A stretch of DNA of 20,693 nt, taken from Actinomycetota bacterium. Its GTDB lineage: Bacteria; Actinomycetota; UBA4738. The stretch's first letter is position 1. The number at the start of each line of letters is the position of its first letter. Where the stretch lies: the NCBI GenBank assembly GCA_005885015.1, contig VAYG01000002.1:2382-23074 (forward strand). Direction: 5' to 3'. The notes under the pieces are model-generated. The model saw nothing but the letters and a program-made list of their open reading frames with translations. It did not search any database and was not told the origin of the DNA. The position numbers were made by a program, and so were the translations under genes. Positions 7,819-15,981 of the stretch are shown here, in pieces.

Positions 7819-8757
7819 TCACGCGGGGGCGCGCTGGAAGAGGTTGCGCACGACGAAGAACACGTTGGCCGGCCGCTCCGCCAGCCGCCGCATGTACCAG
7901 GGGTACCAATGGGTCCCGTACGCGATGAGCGTGCGGACCCGGTAGCCGGCCTCGAGGAGCCGGAACTGATCCGGCTGGCGGATCCCGTAGAGCATCTGGA
8001 TCTCGTAGGCCGAGCGATCCACCCCGGTCTCCGTGCCCCATCGCTCGATCCGCTCGATCAGGCCGAGGTCGTGGGTGGCCACCGCCAGACGGAGCGATCC
8101 GGCCTTCGCCGCGGGAAGGGCCCGCAGGGCCAGGTCGAAGAAGGCCTCGTCCACGTCCCGCTTCCCTCCGACCAGGAGATCCTTCGACTCACGGTAGGCG
8201 CCCTTCACCAGCCTGATGCCGGCGTCCGACCGGACGAGCTCGTCGACGTCCCCCCGCGTCCGGCGCAGGTACGCCTGGAGGCACACCCCCACGTTGCGGA
8301 ACCTTCCACGAAGGTTCCGGTAGATGGCCAGCGTCCCCTCCACGTAGGAGCTTGCTTCCATGTCCACCCAGATCCAGTTCGACCGCTCCTCGGCCCGGGC
8401 GGCAAGCCGCGCCAGGTTGCTCTCGGCCAGGGGGCGATCGAGGTCGAAACCGAGGTGGCTGGGCTTGACCGACAGCTCCGTGTCCAAGCCCAGCTCGCTC
8501 ACCCGGTCGATCACCCGGAGGTAGCGCTGGGTGACCTCCTCCGCGTCCAGGGGGCTGAGCACGTTCTCCCCCAGTTCGGTGACGGTGGTGGGGAGCCCGC
8601 GCCGGGCGAACGAGCCGGCCGCGCCGACGGCGTCCTCCACTGCCTCCCCCGGCATGAACCTGCGGACGGCCGCGCGGACGAACCGATACCGGGGCAGCCG
8701 TCGGCGGAGCCCCTCGTTCCGCGAGGCCCACAGCAGGGCGGCCCGGGCCATTCCCAT
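7819..8757 (-). CDS. Proline dehydrogenase (monofunctional, FAD-dependent)
   Basis: A 312-residue protein of the proline dehydrogenase TIM-barrel family (PF01619). It oxidises proline to pyrroline-5-carboxylate, passing electrons through FAD to the membrane quinone pool. Motifs are ELSVKPSHLGFDLD, WVDMEAS, GVCLQAYLRRT, GIRLVKGAYRESKD, AVATHD, YEIQMLYGIR and the C-terminal AYGTHWYPWYMRRLAERP, which carries the substrate-binding arginines. The length fits stand-alone enzymes; there is no P5C dehydrogenase domain and none in the window. The ATG at 8757 follows GGGGAGGA at good spacing. It sits between purL (29 bases upstream) and purF (14 bases downstream) on the same strand, so it is probably co-transcribed with purine genes. 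That placement is unusual. The family call is firm. Confidence 0.93.
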   Translation of the reverse strand: MGMARAALLWASRNEGLRRRLPRYRFVRAAVRRFMPGEAVEDAVGAAGSFARRGLPTTVTELGENVLSPLDAEEVTQRYLRVIDRVSELGLDTELSVKPSHLGFDLDRPLAESNLARLAARAEERSNWIWVDMEASSYVEGTLAIYRNLRGRFRNVGVCLQAYLRRTRGDVDELVRSDAGIRLVKGAYRESKDLLVGGKRDVDEAFFDLALRALPAAKAGSLRLAVATHDLGLIERIERWGTETGVDRSAYEIQMLYGIRQPDQFRLLEAGYRVRTLIAYGTHWYPWYMRRLAERPANVFFVVRNLFQRAPA

Positions 8758-8786
8758 CCGCGTCCTCCCCGTCCCGCCCGGGAACC

Positions 8787-11003
8787 TCAGCCCGAGACGA
8801 GGGCGGCGCTCATGAGCCGCGGGATCGTCCCCTCGTACTCGACGAGGGCGTCGGCGAGCGGGACGGCGAAGTGGCCCGTGAACTCGAGCTGCGAGCCGCC
8901 GGTCAAGCCGAGCCTCGTCATCGGCACGCCGTGCTCGGCGGCCAGCGCCTCCAGCTCCGACTCCCTCCCGGCACGGCCGGTCACCACGGCGCGGGACGCC
9001 GACTCGGAGAACAGGGCGACGTGAGGACCGAGCCCGTCGGAGGGGATGGTGGCGGTGAACCCGACGCCTCCGGCGATGGCGCACTCGGCCAGCCCCACGG
9101 CCAGCCCACCGTCGGAAAGGTCGTGGCTCGATGCCAGGAGGTCCCGGAGGGAGCACTCCCGAAGGAACGCGTGGAGCCGGGCCTCGGACTCGAGATCCAG
9201 CGAGGGCGGCGTGCCACTCACCGTGCCCAGGACGACCTCGGCGAACTCGCTCCCTCCCAGCTCGGGGAGCGTTCGCCCCAGGAGGTAGATCGTGAGACCC
9301 GGGGACGCGAACCCAGGGCGGACGAGCAGGCGGTAGTCCTCCAGCAGGCCGATCATCCCGACCACCGGCGTCGGGTAGATCGCCGAGCCGCCGGACTCGT
9401 TGTAGAAGGACACGTTCCCGCCGGTCACCGGCGTGCCCAGCGCGACGCAAGCCTCGGCGATCCCTCGCACCGTCTCGGCGAACGCCCACATCACCTCGGG
9501 GCGTTCCGGGTTGCCGAAGTTCAGGCAGTTCGTGATGGCCAGCGGGAGGGCGCCGACCGACGCGACGTTGCGGGCCGCCTCGGCTACCGAATGCGCCCCG
9601 CCGAGATAGGGATCGAGGTGGGCGTATCGCCCGTTCCCGTCGGCGGAGACCGCCACCGCCTTGACCGTCCCTTCGATCCGGATCACCGCGGCATCCGCCC
9701 CGGGGCCGAAGACGGTCTGGCCCTGGACGATCGAGTCGTACTGCTCGTAGACCCATCGCTTGCCGGCGGCGTTCGCTGACCCGAGCACCTTGTAGAACGC
9801 GTCCTCCAACGACGCCGGCAGCGGCCTGCGGACGGGATCGTCGTCTCGAACCTGGTCCAGCCAGCCCGGCCGCTCCATCGGCCGCCGGTACACCGGCCCC
9901 TCGTCGGCCAGCGCGCGGGCGGGAACCCGGGCCACGACCTCGTCTTCCGACGTCACCACCATCTCCCCGCCACTCCGAAGGGAGCCGATCGGTCCGGCGG
10001 CGATGCCCCATCGCGCGCACACCTCGATGGCGGCCTCCACGTCTTCCGGCCGGACCACGGCGAGCATCCGCTCCTGCGACTCCGAGGTGAGGATCTCGAG
10101 GGGCTCCATCCTCGGCTCCCGCAGGGGAACCCGCCCCAGATCGAGCTCCACGCCCAGGCCCAGCCGGGCGGCCGTCTCGGAGACCGCGCAGGTCAACCCG
10201 GCGCCGCCCAGGTCTTGGATGCCCTGGAGCAAGCCCCGCGCGGCCAGCTCGAGGCACGCCTCGACCAGCAGCTTCTCGGCGAACGGATCGCCGATCTGGA
10301 CACTGGGTCTGGACTCGTGCCCATCCGCCTCGAGCGCGCGGGAGGCCAGCACCGAGACGCCGCCGATCCCGTCCCGGCCGGTGAACGCGCCCAGGAGGAG
10401 CAGCTCGTCGCCGGCGCTGCCCCTGCGGCCGGACAGCAATCCGTCCACCGGCGCGAACCCGATGCACATCACGTTCACGGTGGGATTGGGGCCATAGCAG
10501 GGGGCGAACTTCACCTCACCCCCGACCGTGGGAACCCCGATGCAGTTGCCGTACAGCCCGATCCCGCTCACCACACCGGAGAACACGTAGCGGTTGCGCG
10601 GGTCGTCGAGGGGACCGAACCGCAGCGGGTCCAGGAGCGCCGCCGGCCGGGCGCCCATGGACAGCACGTCCCTGATGATCCCGCCCACCCCGGTGGCCGC
10701 CCCCTGCACCGGCTCCACGGCGCTGGGGTGCGAGTGCGACTCCATCTTGAACACGCAGGCGACGCCGTCTCCCAGATCCACGGCCCCCGCATCCTGTCCG
10801 GGACCGACCAGGACGCGCGGACCTCGAGTGGGGAGGGTTCGTAGGTGCACCTTGCTGGACTTGTAGGAGCAGTGCTCGGACCACATGGCGGCGAACATCG
10901 CCAGCTCGCTGTGGTTCGCTTCGCGGCCGAGCTTCTCCGCGATCAGGTCGAACTCGGGATCGGTGAGCGCCAGCCGCCGGTGCAGCGGCGCCTCCGCCGT
11001 CAC
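8787..11003 (-). CDS. purL: Phosphoribosylformylglycinamidine synthase subunit II (small PurL)
   Basis: PurL is the ATP-dependent synthetase subunit of FGAM synthase, using ammonia delivered by PurQ with PurS as bridge. The 738-residue protein is the small bacterial type. Landmarks are FAAMWSEHCSYKSSK (37-51), VFKMESHSHPS (84-94), GAATGVGGIIRDVLSMGARP, SGVVSGIGLYGNCIGVPTVGGE, LQGIQDLGGAGLTCA, ILTSESQERML, GTPVTGGNVSFYNES and SSHDLSDGGLAVGLAE. The normally invariant ESHNHPS reads ESHSHPS (Ser91 in place of Asn). The GTG at 11003 overlaps the purQ TGA as GTGA and matches the family N terminus. Because purQ is frameshifted, the purQ start frame runs without a stop into purL, so automated annotation may report a false 957-residue PurQ-PurL fusion. 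Confidence 0.95.
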   Translation of the reverse strand: MTAEAPLHRRLALTDPEFDLIAEKLGREANHSELAMFAAMWSEHCSYKSSKVHLRTLPTRGPRVLVGPGQDAGAVDLGDGVACVFKMESHSHPSAVEPVQGAATGVGGIIRDVLSMGARPAALLDPLRFGPLDDPRNRYVFSGVVSGIGLYGNCIGVPTVGGEVKFAPCYGPNPTVNVMCIGFAPVDGLLSGRRGSAGDELLLLGAFTGRDGIGGVSVLASRALEADGHESRPSVQIGDPFAEKLLVEACLELAARGLLQGIQDLGGAGLTCAVSETAARLGLGVELDLGRVPLREPRMEPLEILTSESQERMLAVVRPEDVEAAIEVCARWGIAAGPIGSLRSGGEMVVTSEDEVVARVPARALADEGPVYRRPMERPGWLDQVRDDDPVRRPLPASLEDAFYKVLGSANAAGKRWVYEQYDSIVQGQTVFGPGADAAVIRIEGTVKAVAVSADGNGRYAHLDPYLGGAHSVAEAARNVASVGALPLAITNCLNFGNPERPEVMWAFAETVRGIAEACVALGTPVTGGNVSFYNESGGSAIYPTPVVGMIGLLEDYRLLVRPGFASPGLTIYLLGRTLPELGGSEFAEVVLGTVSGTPPSLDLESEARLHAFLRECSLRDLLASSHDLSDGGLAVGLAECAIAGGVGFTATIPSDGLGPHVALFSESASRAVVTGRAGRESELEALAAEHGVPMTRLGLTGGSQLEFTGHFAVPLADALVEYEGTIPRLMSAALVSG

Positions 11004-11660
11004 GCCGGGACCCGCTGGCCCGCCGCCGTGAGCAGCCACTGGAAGACGTGGTGGCCGCCGGTGGGGCCCAGGTCGGGGTCCACTGCGTGCTCCGGATGGG
11101 GCATCAGCCCGAGGACGTTCCCGGCCCGGTTCCGGAGGCCGGCGATCCCGTGGGCGCTCCCGTTCGGGTTGAAGCGTTCGTCCAGCGAACCGTCGGGGGC
11201 GCAGTAGCGGAACGCCACCGTGCCCTGCTCCTCGATGGCCGCCAGGTCGTCCGGGGAGGCCACGAACTGGCCCTGCCCGTGCTTGATCGGCACCTCGAGG
11301 ACCTCGCCGCCGTCCCCCTCCGCTCGCATGTGCACCCAGCGGCAGACGAAGGAGAGGGACCGGTTCCGGATGAGGGCCCCGGGCAGCATGCCCGCTTCGC
11401 ACAGTGCCCAGCACCGGTCCGCCCGCCTCGGCGAACTCGCGCACCGCCGTCATCACCGGGGCGAACCGGGCGATGGCGCCCGTCCGGAGATAGTCGCCGT
11501 AGGAGAATCCTCCTGGCAGGATGATCGCGTCGGCGTCGGCGATGCCGGCGTCCCCGTGCCAGACGGGCACCGGCTGGCCCCCCATCACGGCCACCGCCCG
11601 GAGGGCGTCGCGGTCGTCGAGCGAGCCGGGGAACGTCACCACTCCCACGCGCGGCTTCAC
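11000..11660 (-). CDS. purQ: Phosphoribosylformylglycinamidine synthase subunit I, broken by a 20-base deletion at the active site
   Basis: PurQ is the class I glutamine amidotransferase that feeds ammonia to PurL. The N-terminal part (GTG at 11660, overlapping the purS stop as GTGA) reads VGVVTFPGSLDDRDAL, ILPGGFSYGDYLRTGAIARFAPV and GGPVLG (residue 85, near 11406). Relatives then read ICNGFQVLCEAG, with the nucleophilic cysteine. Here the bases for roughly CNGFQV are absent and the remainder (CEAGMLPGAL, then LMPHPEHAV carrying the catalytic His and Glu) continues in another frame to the TGA at 11000. Adding 20 bases restores 226 codons, a normal length. As written, no functional PurQ can be made: the nucleophile is missing and the frame enters purL. 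Assembly error is most likely, since the rest of the protein is perfectly conserved and the gene is expected to be essential. Confidence 0.88.
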
Positions 11661-11917
11661 GGCTCTGCTCCGTGTCCCGGCAGGATCCGGAACTCCTCGA
11701 TGACCGGGTTGGCCAGGAAGCGACGGGCCATCTCCTCCACCTCCGCCCGGGCCGTCGCTTCGTCGTCCGACTCCAGGACCAGCTCGATGTGCTTCCCCAC
11801 CCGGACCTCGGACACGCCGTTCCAGCCAAGGGTGGGAAGGGCGTCGAGGATCGCCTTGCCCTGAGGATCCAGGAGACCCTCCTTCAGCGTGACCACGACC
11901 TCGAAGCGGAACTTCAC
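11657..11917 (-). CDS. purS: Phosphoribosylformylglycinamidine synthase subunit PurS
   Basis: An 86-residue PurS, the small bridging subunit that joins PurQ and PurL in bacteria with the three-part FGAM synthase. The start FRFEVVVTLKEGLLDPQGKAI is diagnostic; VSEVRVGKHIELVLE and MARRFLANPVIEEF follow as in the family. The usual length is about 80-85. The GTG at 11917 overlaps the purC TGA by 4 bases (GTGA), and its own TGA overlaps the purQ GTG in the same way. Order and coupling (purC-purS-purQ-purL) support co-translation and assembly of the complex. It is complete. Confidence 0.95.
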   Translation of the reverse strand: MKFRFEVVVTLKEGLLDPQGKAILDALPTLGWNGVSEVRVGKHIELVLESDDEATARAEVEEMARRFLANPVIEEFRILPGHGAEP

Positions 11918-12807
11918 CCCGTCGCTCCCATGCGGGCGAGATACAGGCCGAACGCCTCTCCGGTGAGGCGTTCGTACGCCTCGCGATACCGGGCGGCGGT
12001 CTGCTCGATCACATCATCCGGCAGGTCCGGGGGCGGCGGCTCGTGGTCCCACCCGCTCGCGTCGAGCCAGTCCCGGACGTACTGCTTGTCGAACGACGGC
12101 TGGGCATGCCCCGGCTCGTAGCGATCGGCCGGCCAGAATCGGGACGAGTCGGGCGTCAGCACCTCGTCGATCAGGATCAGGTCCCCCTCGGCGAACCCGA
12201 ACTCGAACTTGGTGTCCGCCACCACGATCCCCCGGGCGAGCGCCTGTCCCGCGGCGAGCTCGTACAGAGACAGGGTGAGCTCCTTGAGCCGCTCGGCCAG
12301 CCCCCGCCCGACCCGGTCGGCCATCTCCTCGAGGGTGATGTTCACGTCGTGGCCGGTTACCTCCTTCGTGGCCGGAGTGAAGATGGGCTCGGGGAGGCGA
12401 TCGGACTCGGTGAGCCCTCGGGGGAGGCCGATCCCGCACACCCGCCCCGACTCTCGATACTCCTTCCACCCCGATCCCGCCAGGTAGCCCCGGGCGACGC
12501 ATTCGATCGGGACCACCTGGGCCCGCCGCACCAGCATGGCCCGTCCCGCCAGCCAGTCGGTGTCCTGGCGGAAGGGCTCCGGGAAGGACGTGGCCTCCGA
12601 AGAGATCAAGTGGTTCCGGACGATCCCGGACGTGCGCTCGAACCAGAACAGCGACAGGCCGGTCAGCACCCGGCCCTTGTCCGGGATGGTCTGGGGGAGC
12701 ACGACGTCGAAGGCCGAGATCCGGTCCGTGGCCACCATCAAGAGATCGGGCCCGGCCTCGAAGATGTCCCGGACCTTCCCTCGCGCGTGCAGGTCGACTC
12801 GCGGCAT
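11914..12807 (-). CDS. purC: SAICAR synthetase (phosphoribosylaminoimidazole-succinocarboxamide synthase)
   Basis: PurC ligates aspartate to CAIR with ATP to give SAICAR. The 297-residue protein contains HARGKVRDIFE (nucleotide site), LLMVATDRISAFDVVLPQTIPDKG, IECVARGYLAGSGWKEY, PIFTPATKEVTGHDVNIT, ADTKFEFG and DEVLTPDSSRFWP, which together define the family. It is the longer type, seen in actinobacteria, rather than the 240-residue enterobacterial type. The ATG at 12807 directly follows the purB TAG with no intervening base, and its TGA overlaps the purS start, so it is tightly embedded in the cluster. No damage is visible. Confidence 0.96.
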   Translation of the reverse strand: MPRVDLHARGKVRDIFEAGPDLLMVATDRISAFDVVLPQTIPDKGRVLTGLSLFWFERTSGIVRNHLISSEATSFPEPFRQDTDWLAGRAMLVRRAQVVPIECVARGYLAGSGWKEYRESGRVCGIGLPRGLTESDRLPEPIFTPATKEVTGHDVNITLEEMADRVGRGLAERLKELTLSLYELAAGQALARGIVVADTKFEFGFAEGDLILIDEVLTPDSSRFWPADRYEPGHAQPSFDKQYVRDWLDASGWDHEPPPPDLPDDVIEQTAARYREAYERLTGEAFGLYLARMGATG

Positions 12808-14157
12808 CTACCCCTCCCCTGGGAGCGGGCCGGCCGGGGAAGGCGATGGCTCGGCCACGTCGATCTTCTCCAGTCTCGCAAAGACCGTGTCCAGATGGCG
12901 AACGAAGGGTCCGAGCTCGAACAGCTTCCAGAACTCATCCCTGGTGAACAGGCCGGCCGGTTCGACCGTCGACCAGACCGCCTCGCGGAAATGGGCCCCT
13001 CGATCCCAGGACTCGGCCGCGGCGCGCTGCACCACGGCGTAGGCCTCGTCGCGAGACATCCCCCGATCCACCAGGGCCAGCAGCACCTTCTGGGAGAAGA
13101 ACACCCCGCCCGTGGAGTCCAGGTTCGCCCGCATCCGGTCCGGGAACACCTGCATCCCCTCGGTCACCGTGGTGGTGAGATGAATCATGTAGTCGAGGGC
13201 GATGGTCGAGTCCGGAAGGATGACCCGCTCGACGCTGGAGTGGGAGATGTCCCGCTCGTGCCACAGGGCGACGTCCTCAAGGGCGGCCTGGAGATTCGCT
13301 CGGACCAGGCGGGCCAGCCCGCAGATCCGCTCCGAGAGGATCGGGTTCCTCTTGTGGGGCATCGCGCTCGATCCCTTCTGGCCGGCCCGGAAGGGTTCCT
13401 CCACCTCCCGGACCTCGGTGCGGGCCAGATGGCGGACCTCCAGCGCGACCTTCTCCAGCGTGGCCGCGGTCGAGGCGAGCGCCCACACGAACTCGGCGTG
13501 AACGTCCCGGGAGATCACCTGGCTGGCCGCCTCCGCTGGCCGCAGGCCGAGCTCGGAGCAGACGTACTCCTCCACCGCCGGATCCACCCCCGCGTAGGTG
13601 CCGACCACGCCGGAGAGCTTCCCCACGCCGACCGCGTGGCGGGCCCGGCGGAGCCGGTCGCGGTCGCGATCGAGCTCGAAGGCCCACAGCGCCACCTTGT
13701 GGCCGAAGGTGGTCGGCTCGGCGTGCACGCCGTGGGTCCGGCCGATGCACAGGGTGTCGCGATGCTCCAGCGCCCGGCGCTTCACCACCCACAGCAGGCC
13801 CTCCAGACGGGCCAGCAGCTGGTCGGCCGCGTCCCGCAGTTGCAGGGCCAGCCCCGTGTCGAGCAGGTCACTGGAGGTCAGACCGAAGTGGATCCATCGC
13901 CCGGCCGGACCGATCGGCTCCGCCGCCGCCTGGACGAACGCGGCGACGTCGTGGTGGGTGGTCTCCTCGATCTCGGAGATCCGCTGAGAGGTCGGGGTCA
14001 CGGCCTTCGCTCGGATCTCGTCCAGATCGCGCTGGGGGATCCGGCCCAGCCGGGCCCATCCCTCGCACGCCAGAATCTCGATCCGCATCCAGTGGGCGAG
14101 CTTGGTCTCCTCGGCCCACACCGTGGCCATCTGGGGGAGCGTGTACCGGGGGATCAC
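12808..14157 (-). CDS. purB: Adenylosuccinate lyase
   Basis: PurB splits SAICAR to AICAR plus fumarate and adenylosuccinate to AMP plus fumarate, so it acts twice in the pathway. The 449-residue fumarase/aspartase-superfamily protein has IPRYTLPQMATVW at its start, TTHHDVAAFV, HFGLTSSDLLDTG, IGRTHGVHAEPTTFG, the superfamily signature GSSAMPHKRNP, and HERDISHSSVERVILPDS. The GTG at 14157 is chosen because the family begins exactly there (usually MIPRYT). No ribosome site is evident. The upstream frame stays open but carries non-family residues. It starts 46 bases after the purE stop, the largest gap between adjacent pur genes in the cluster. An ATG overlapping the purE stop (14207) is in another frame and ends after 17 codons. 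Confidence 0.93.
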   Translation of the reverse strand: MIPRYTLPQMATVWAEETKLAHWMRIEILACEGWARLGRIPQRDLDEIRAKAVTPTSQRISEIEETTHHDVAAFVQAAAEPIGPAGRWIHFGLTSSDLLDTGLALQLRDAADQLLARLEGLLWVVKRRALEHRDTLCIGRTHGVHAEPTTFGHKVALWAFELDRDRDRLRRARHAVGVGKLSGVVGTYAGVDPAVEEYVCSELGLRPAEAASQVISRDVHAEFVWALASTAATLEKVALEVRHLARTEVREVEEPFRAGQKGSSAMPHKRNPILSERICGLARLVRANLQAALEDVALWHERDISHSSVERVILPDSTIALDYMIHLTTTVTEGMQVFPDRMRANLDSTGGVFFSQKVLLALVDRGMSRDEAYAVVQRAAAESWDRGAHFREAVWSTVEPAGLFTRDEFWKLFELGPFVRHLDTVFARLEKIDVAEPSPSPAGPLPGEG

Positions 14158-14203
14158 GACGGATGCAGACGTGGGCGCGAGCGCAGGTGCGAGCCCGGCG
14201 TCC

Positions 14204-14707
14204 TCATGGTTTGAACCCCTCCGCCAGCGAGTCCTTGAACTCGTAGATCTTCGCCCGCACCTCCGGATCCCGGACCGCGATGATCTGGGCCGCCAGGATG
14301 GCGGCGTTGATGGCCCCGTCGATCGCCACCGTGGCCACGGGCACGCCCTTCGGCATCTGGACCGTCGAGTACAACGCATCCATCCCGCTCAGCTTGGATC
14401 CCGACAGGGGCACGCCGATCACCGGGAGGGCCGTGCGAGCGGCCACGGCCCCGGCCAGGTGGTTGGCCATCCCCGCCCCGCAGATCAGGCACACCATCCC
14501 CCGCTCCTCGGCCGTCCGAGCGAACTCATCGACGAGGTCGGGGCTCCGGTGGGCGGAGATCACCCGCATCTCGAAGGGGATGCCGAACCGCTGGAGGATC
14601 GCCGTGGTCTGCTGCATGACGGGGAGGTCCGACGCAGACCCCACCAGGACCCCGACCAGCGGGGTCTCCCCGCTCGCCGGGTCCAGATCCGATGGCTGGT
14701 CCCTCAC
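14204..14707 (-). CDS. purE: N5-carboxyaminoimidazole ribonucleotide mutase (PurE catalytic subunit)
   Basis: PurE converts N5-CAIR to CAIR. The 167-residue protein has VGVLVGSASDLPVM (18-31), VISAHRSPD (49-57), ICGAGMANHLAGAVAA, LPVIGVPLSG and STVQMPKGVPVATVAI. The pattern looks like bacterial class I PurE, which normally works with PurK; purK is not in the window, so it should be elsewhere. The GTG at 14707 overlaps the purD TGA as GTGA and adds a 16-residue extension before the core; a later start is possible. The cluster position between purD and purB is typical. Confidence 0.93.
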   Translation of the reverse strand: MRDQPSDLDPASGETPLVGVLVGSASDLPVMQQTTAILQRFGIPFEMRVISAHRSPDLVDEFARTAEERGMVCLICGAGMANHLAGAVAARTALPVIGVPLSGSKLSGMDALYSTVQMPKGVPVATVAIDGAINAAILAAQIIAVRDPEVRAKIYEFKDSLAEGFKP

Positions 14708-15981
14708 GCCTCCCCCCGCGCCGGCCCGGCCGCGATGTCCCCGCGATACCTCATGCCGTCGAACGCGATCCGGGAACATGCCTCGTAGGCGCGGGCGCGG
14801 GCGTCCTGATGGTTCTTGCCCATCGCAGTCACGGTCAGCACCCTCCCCCCGGACGTGACCACTTTACCGTCCCGCGCCGCGGTCCCCGCGTGGAACACCT
14901 GCACGCCGGGGAGGGACGCGGCCTCGGCCAGCCCGGAGATCTGCTCCCCGGCGTGGACCGGGCCGGGGTAGCCGCGAGATGCCACCACCACGCCGACACA
15001 GGCTTCTTTCGTCCACCTCACCTTGTAATGGGAAAGGTTGCCTTCCAGGCACGCGAGCATCAGCTCGGGGAGATTGGCCACCAGCCTGGGCAGCACGACC
15101 TGGGCCTCGGGGTCCCCGAACCGGCAGTTGAACTCGAGGACCCGAGGCCCCTCCTCGGTGACCATGAGCCCCGCGTAGATGACCCCTCGGTATCGGATGC
15201 CTTCCGCGTCCAGGGCCTCCACCGTCCGTCCCAGGATCGAGGATCCGATGCCCCGCTCCGTGGCCGAACCGGTCGCCGGGACCGGACTGTACGCTCCCAT
15301 GCCTCCCGTGTTCGGGCCCTGATCCCCGTCCTCAGCTCGCTTGTAGTCCCTGGCCAGGGCGAGCGGGAGGACGAACTTGCCGTCGGTCAGGGCCATCGCA
15401 GAGACCTCGTACCCGCGGAGATGTTCTTCGACGAGCACCCGCAGGCCGGCGTCGCCGAACACTCGACGGACCAGGCTGGCCTCGAGGGCGGCCCGAGCGT
15501 CGTCCTGGTCAGCGGCCACGACCACGCCCTTCCCGCCGGCCAGGCCGTCGGCCTTCACCACATAGGGCGGGGAGAGCTCATCCAGGAACGCGGTCGCCGC
15601 GTCGACGTCCTCGAACGTCCGCGAACGCGGCGCCGGGATCCCGTGCCGCTCGCACAGGTCGCGGGCCCACGCTTTCGAACCTTCCAGCCTGGCCGCCTCG
15701 CGGGTCGGCCCGAACGCGAGCATACCCCTCGCCTCCATCTCGTCGACGAGGCCGGCCACCAGCGGTGCTTCCGGCCCGATCACGGCGAGGTCGATGGACT
15801 CCCGCTCGACGAACTCGACCAGCCCGGGGATGTCGCCGGCCGCCACCGGGACCAGCGTGGCCAGCTCGCCGATCCCAGCGTTCCCGGGAGCGGCGTACAG
15901 ACGATCCACCGACGCGCTCTGGGCCAGCCGCCAACAGAGGGCGTGCTCCCGTCCGCCTCCCCCCACGACCAGGACCCTCAC
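14704..15981 (-). CDS. purD: Phosphoribosylamine-glycine ligase (GAR synthetase)
   Basis: PurD ligates glycine to phosphoribosylamine with ATP, the second step of the pathway. The 425-residue ATP-grasp enzyme begins VRVLVVGGGGREHALCW, followed by YAAPGNAGIG, VIGPEAPLVAGLVD, the ATP-grasp segment VVKADGLAGGKGVVVA, DYKRAEDGDQGPNTGGMGAYSPVP, VIYAGLMVTEEGPRVLEFNCRFGDPEAQ, and a C-terminal domain with GYPGPVHAGEQISG. The GTG at 15981 gives exactly the family N terminus and overlaps the purA TGA as GTGA. The length and all motifs are normal. It is the second gene of the cluster, after purA. Confidence 0.96.
   Translation of the reverse strand: MRVLVVGGGGREHALCWRLAQSASVDRLYAAPGNAGIGELATLVPVAAGDIPGLVEFVERESIDLAVIGPEAPLVAGLVDEMEARGMLAFGPTREAARLEGSKAWARDLCERHGIPAPRSRTFEDVDAATAFLDELSPPYVVKADGLAGGKGVVVAADQDDARAALEASLVRRVFGDAGLRVLVEEHLRGYEVSAMALTDGKFVLPLALARDYKRAEDGDQGPNTGGMGAYSPVPATGSATERGIGSSILGRTVEALDAEGIRYRGVIYAGLMVTEEGPRVLEFNCRFGDPEAQVVLPRLVANLPELMLACLEGNLSHYKVRWTKEACVGVVVASRGYPGPVHAGEQISGLAEAASLPGVQVFHAGTAARDGKVVTSGGRVLTVTAMGKNHQDARARAYEACSRIAFDGMRYRGDIAAGPARGEA

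Noticed and set aside
11380..11430. Intein, intron or mobile-element scar in purQ
   Set aside because: Bases are missing rather than added, with no flanking repeats or target-site duplication.
14154..14207. ATG at 14207 overlapping the purE stop as the purB start
   Set aside because: It is in a different frame from purB and ends after 17 codons; the family N terminus begins at the GTG at 14157. A further small frameshift here cannot be excluded, but nothing conserved is missing.
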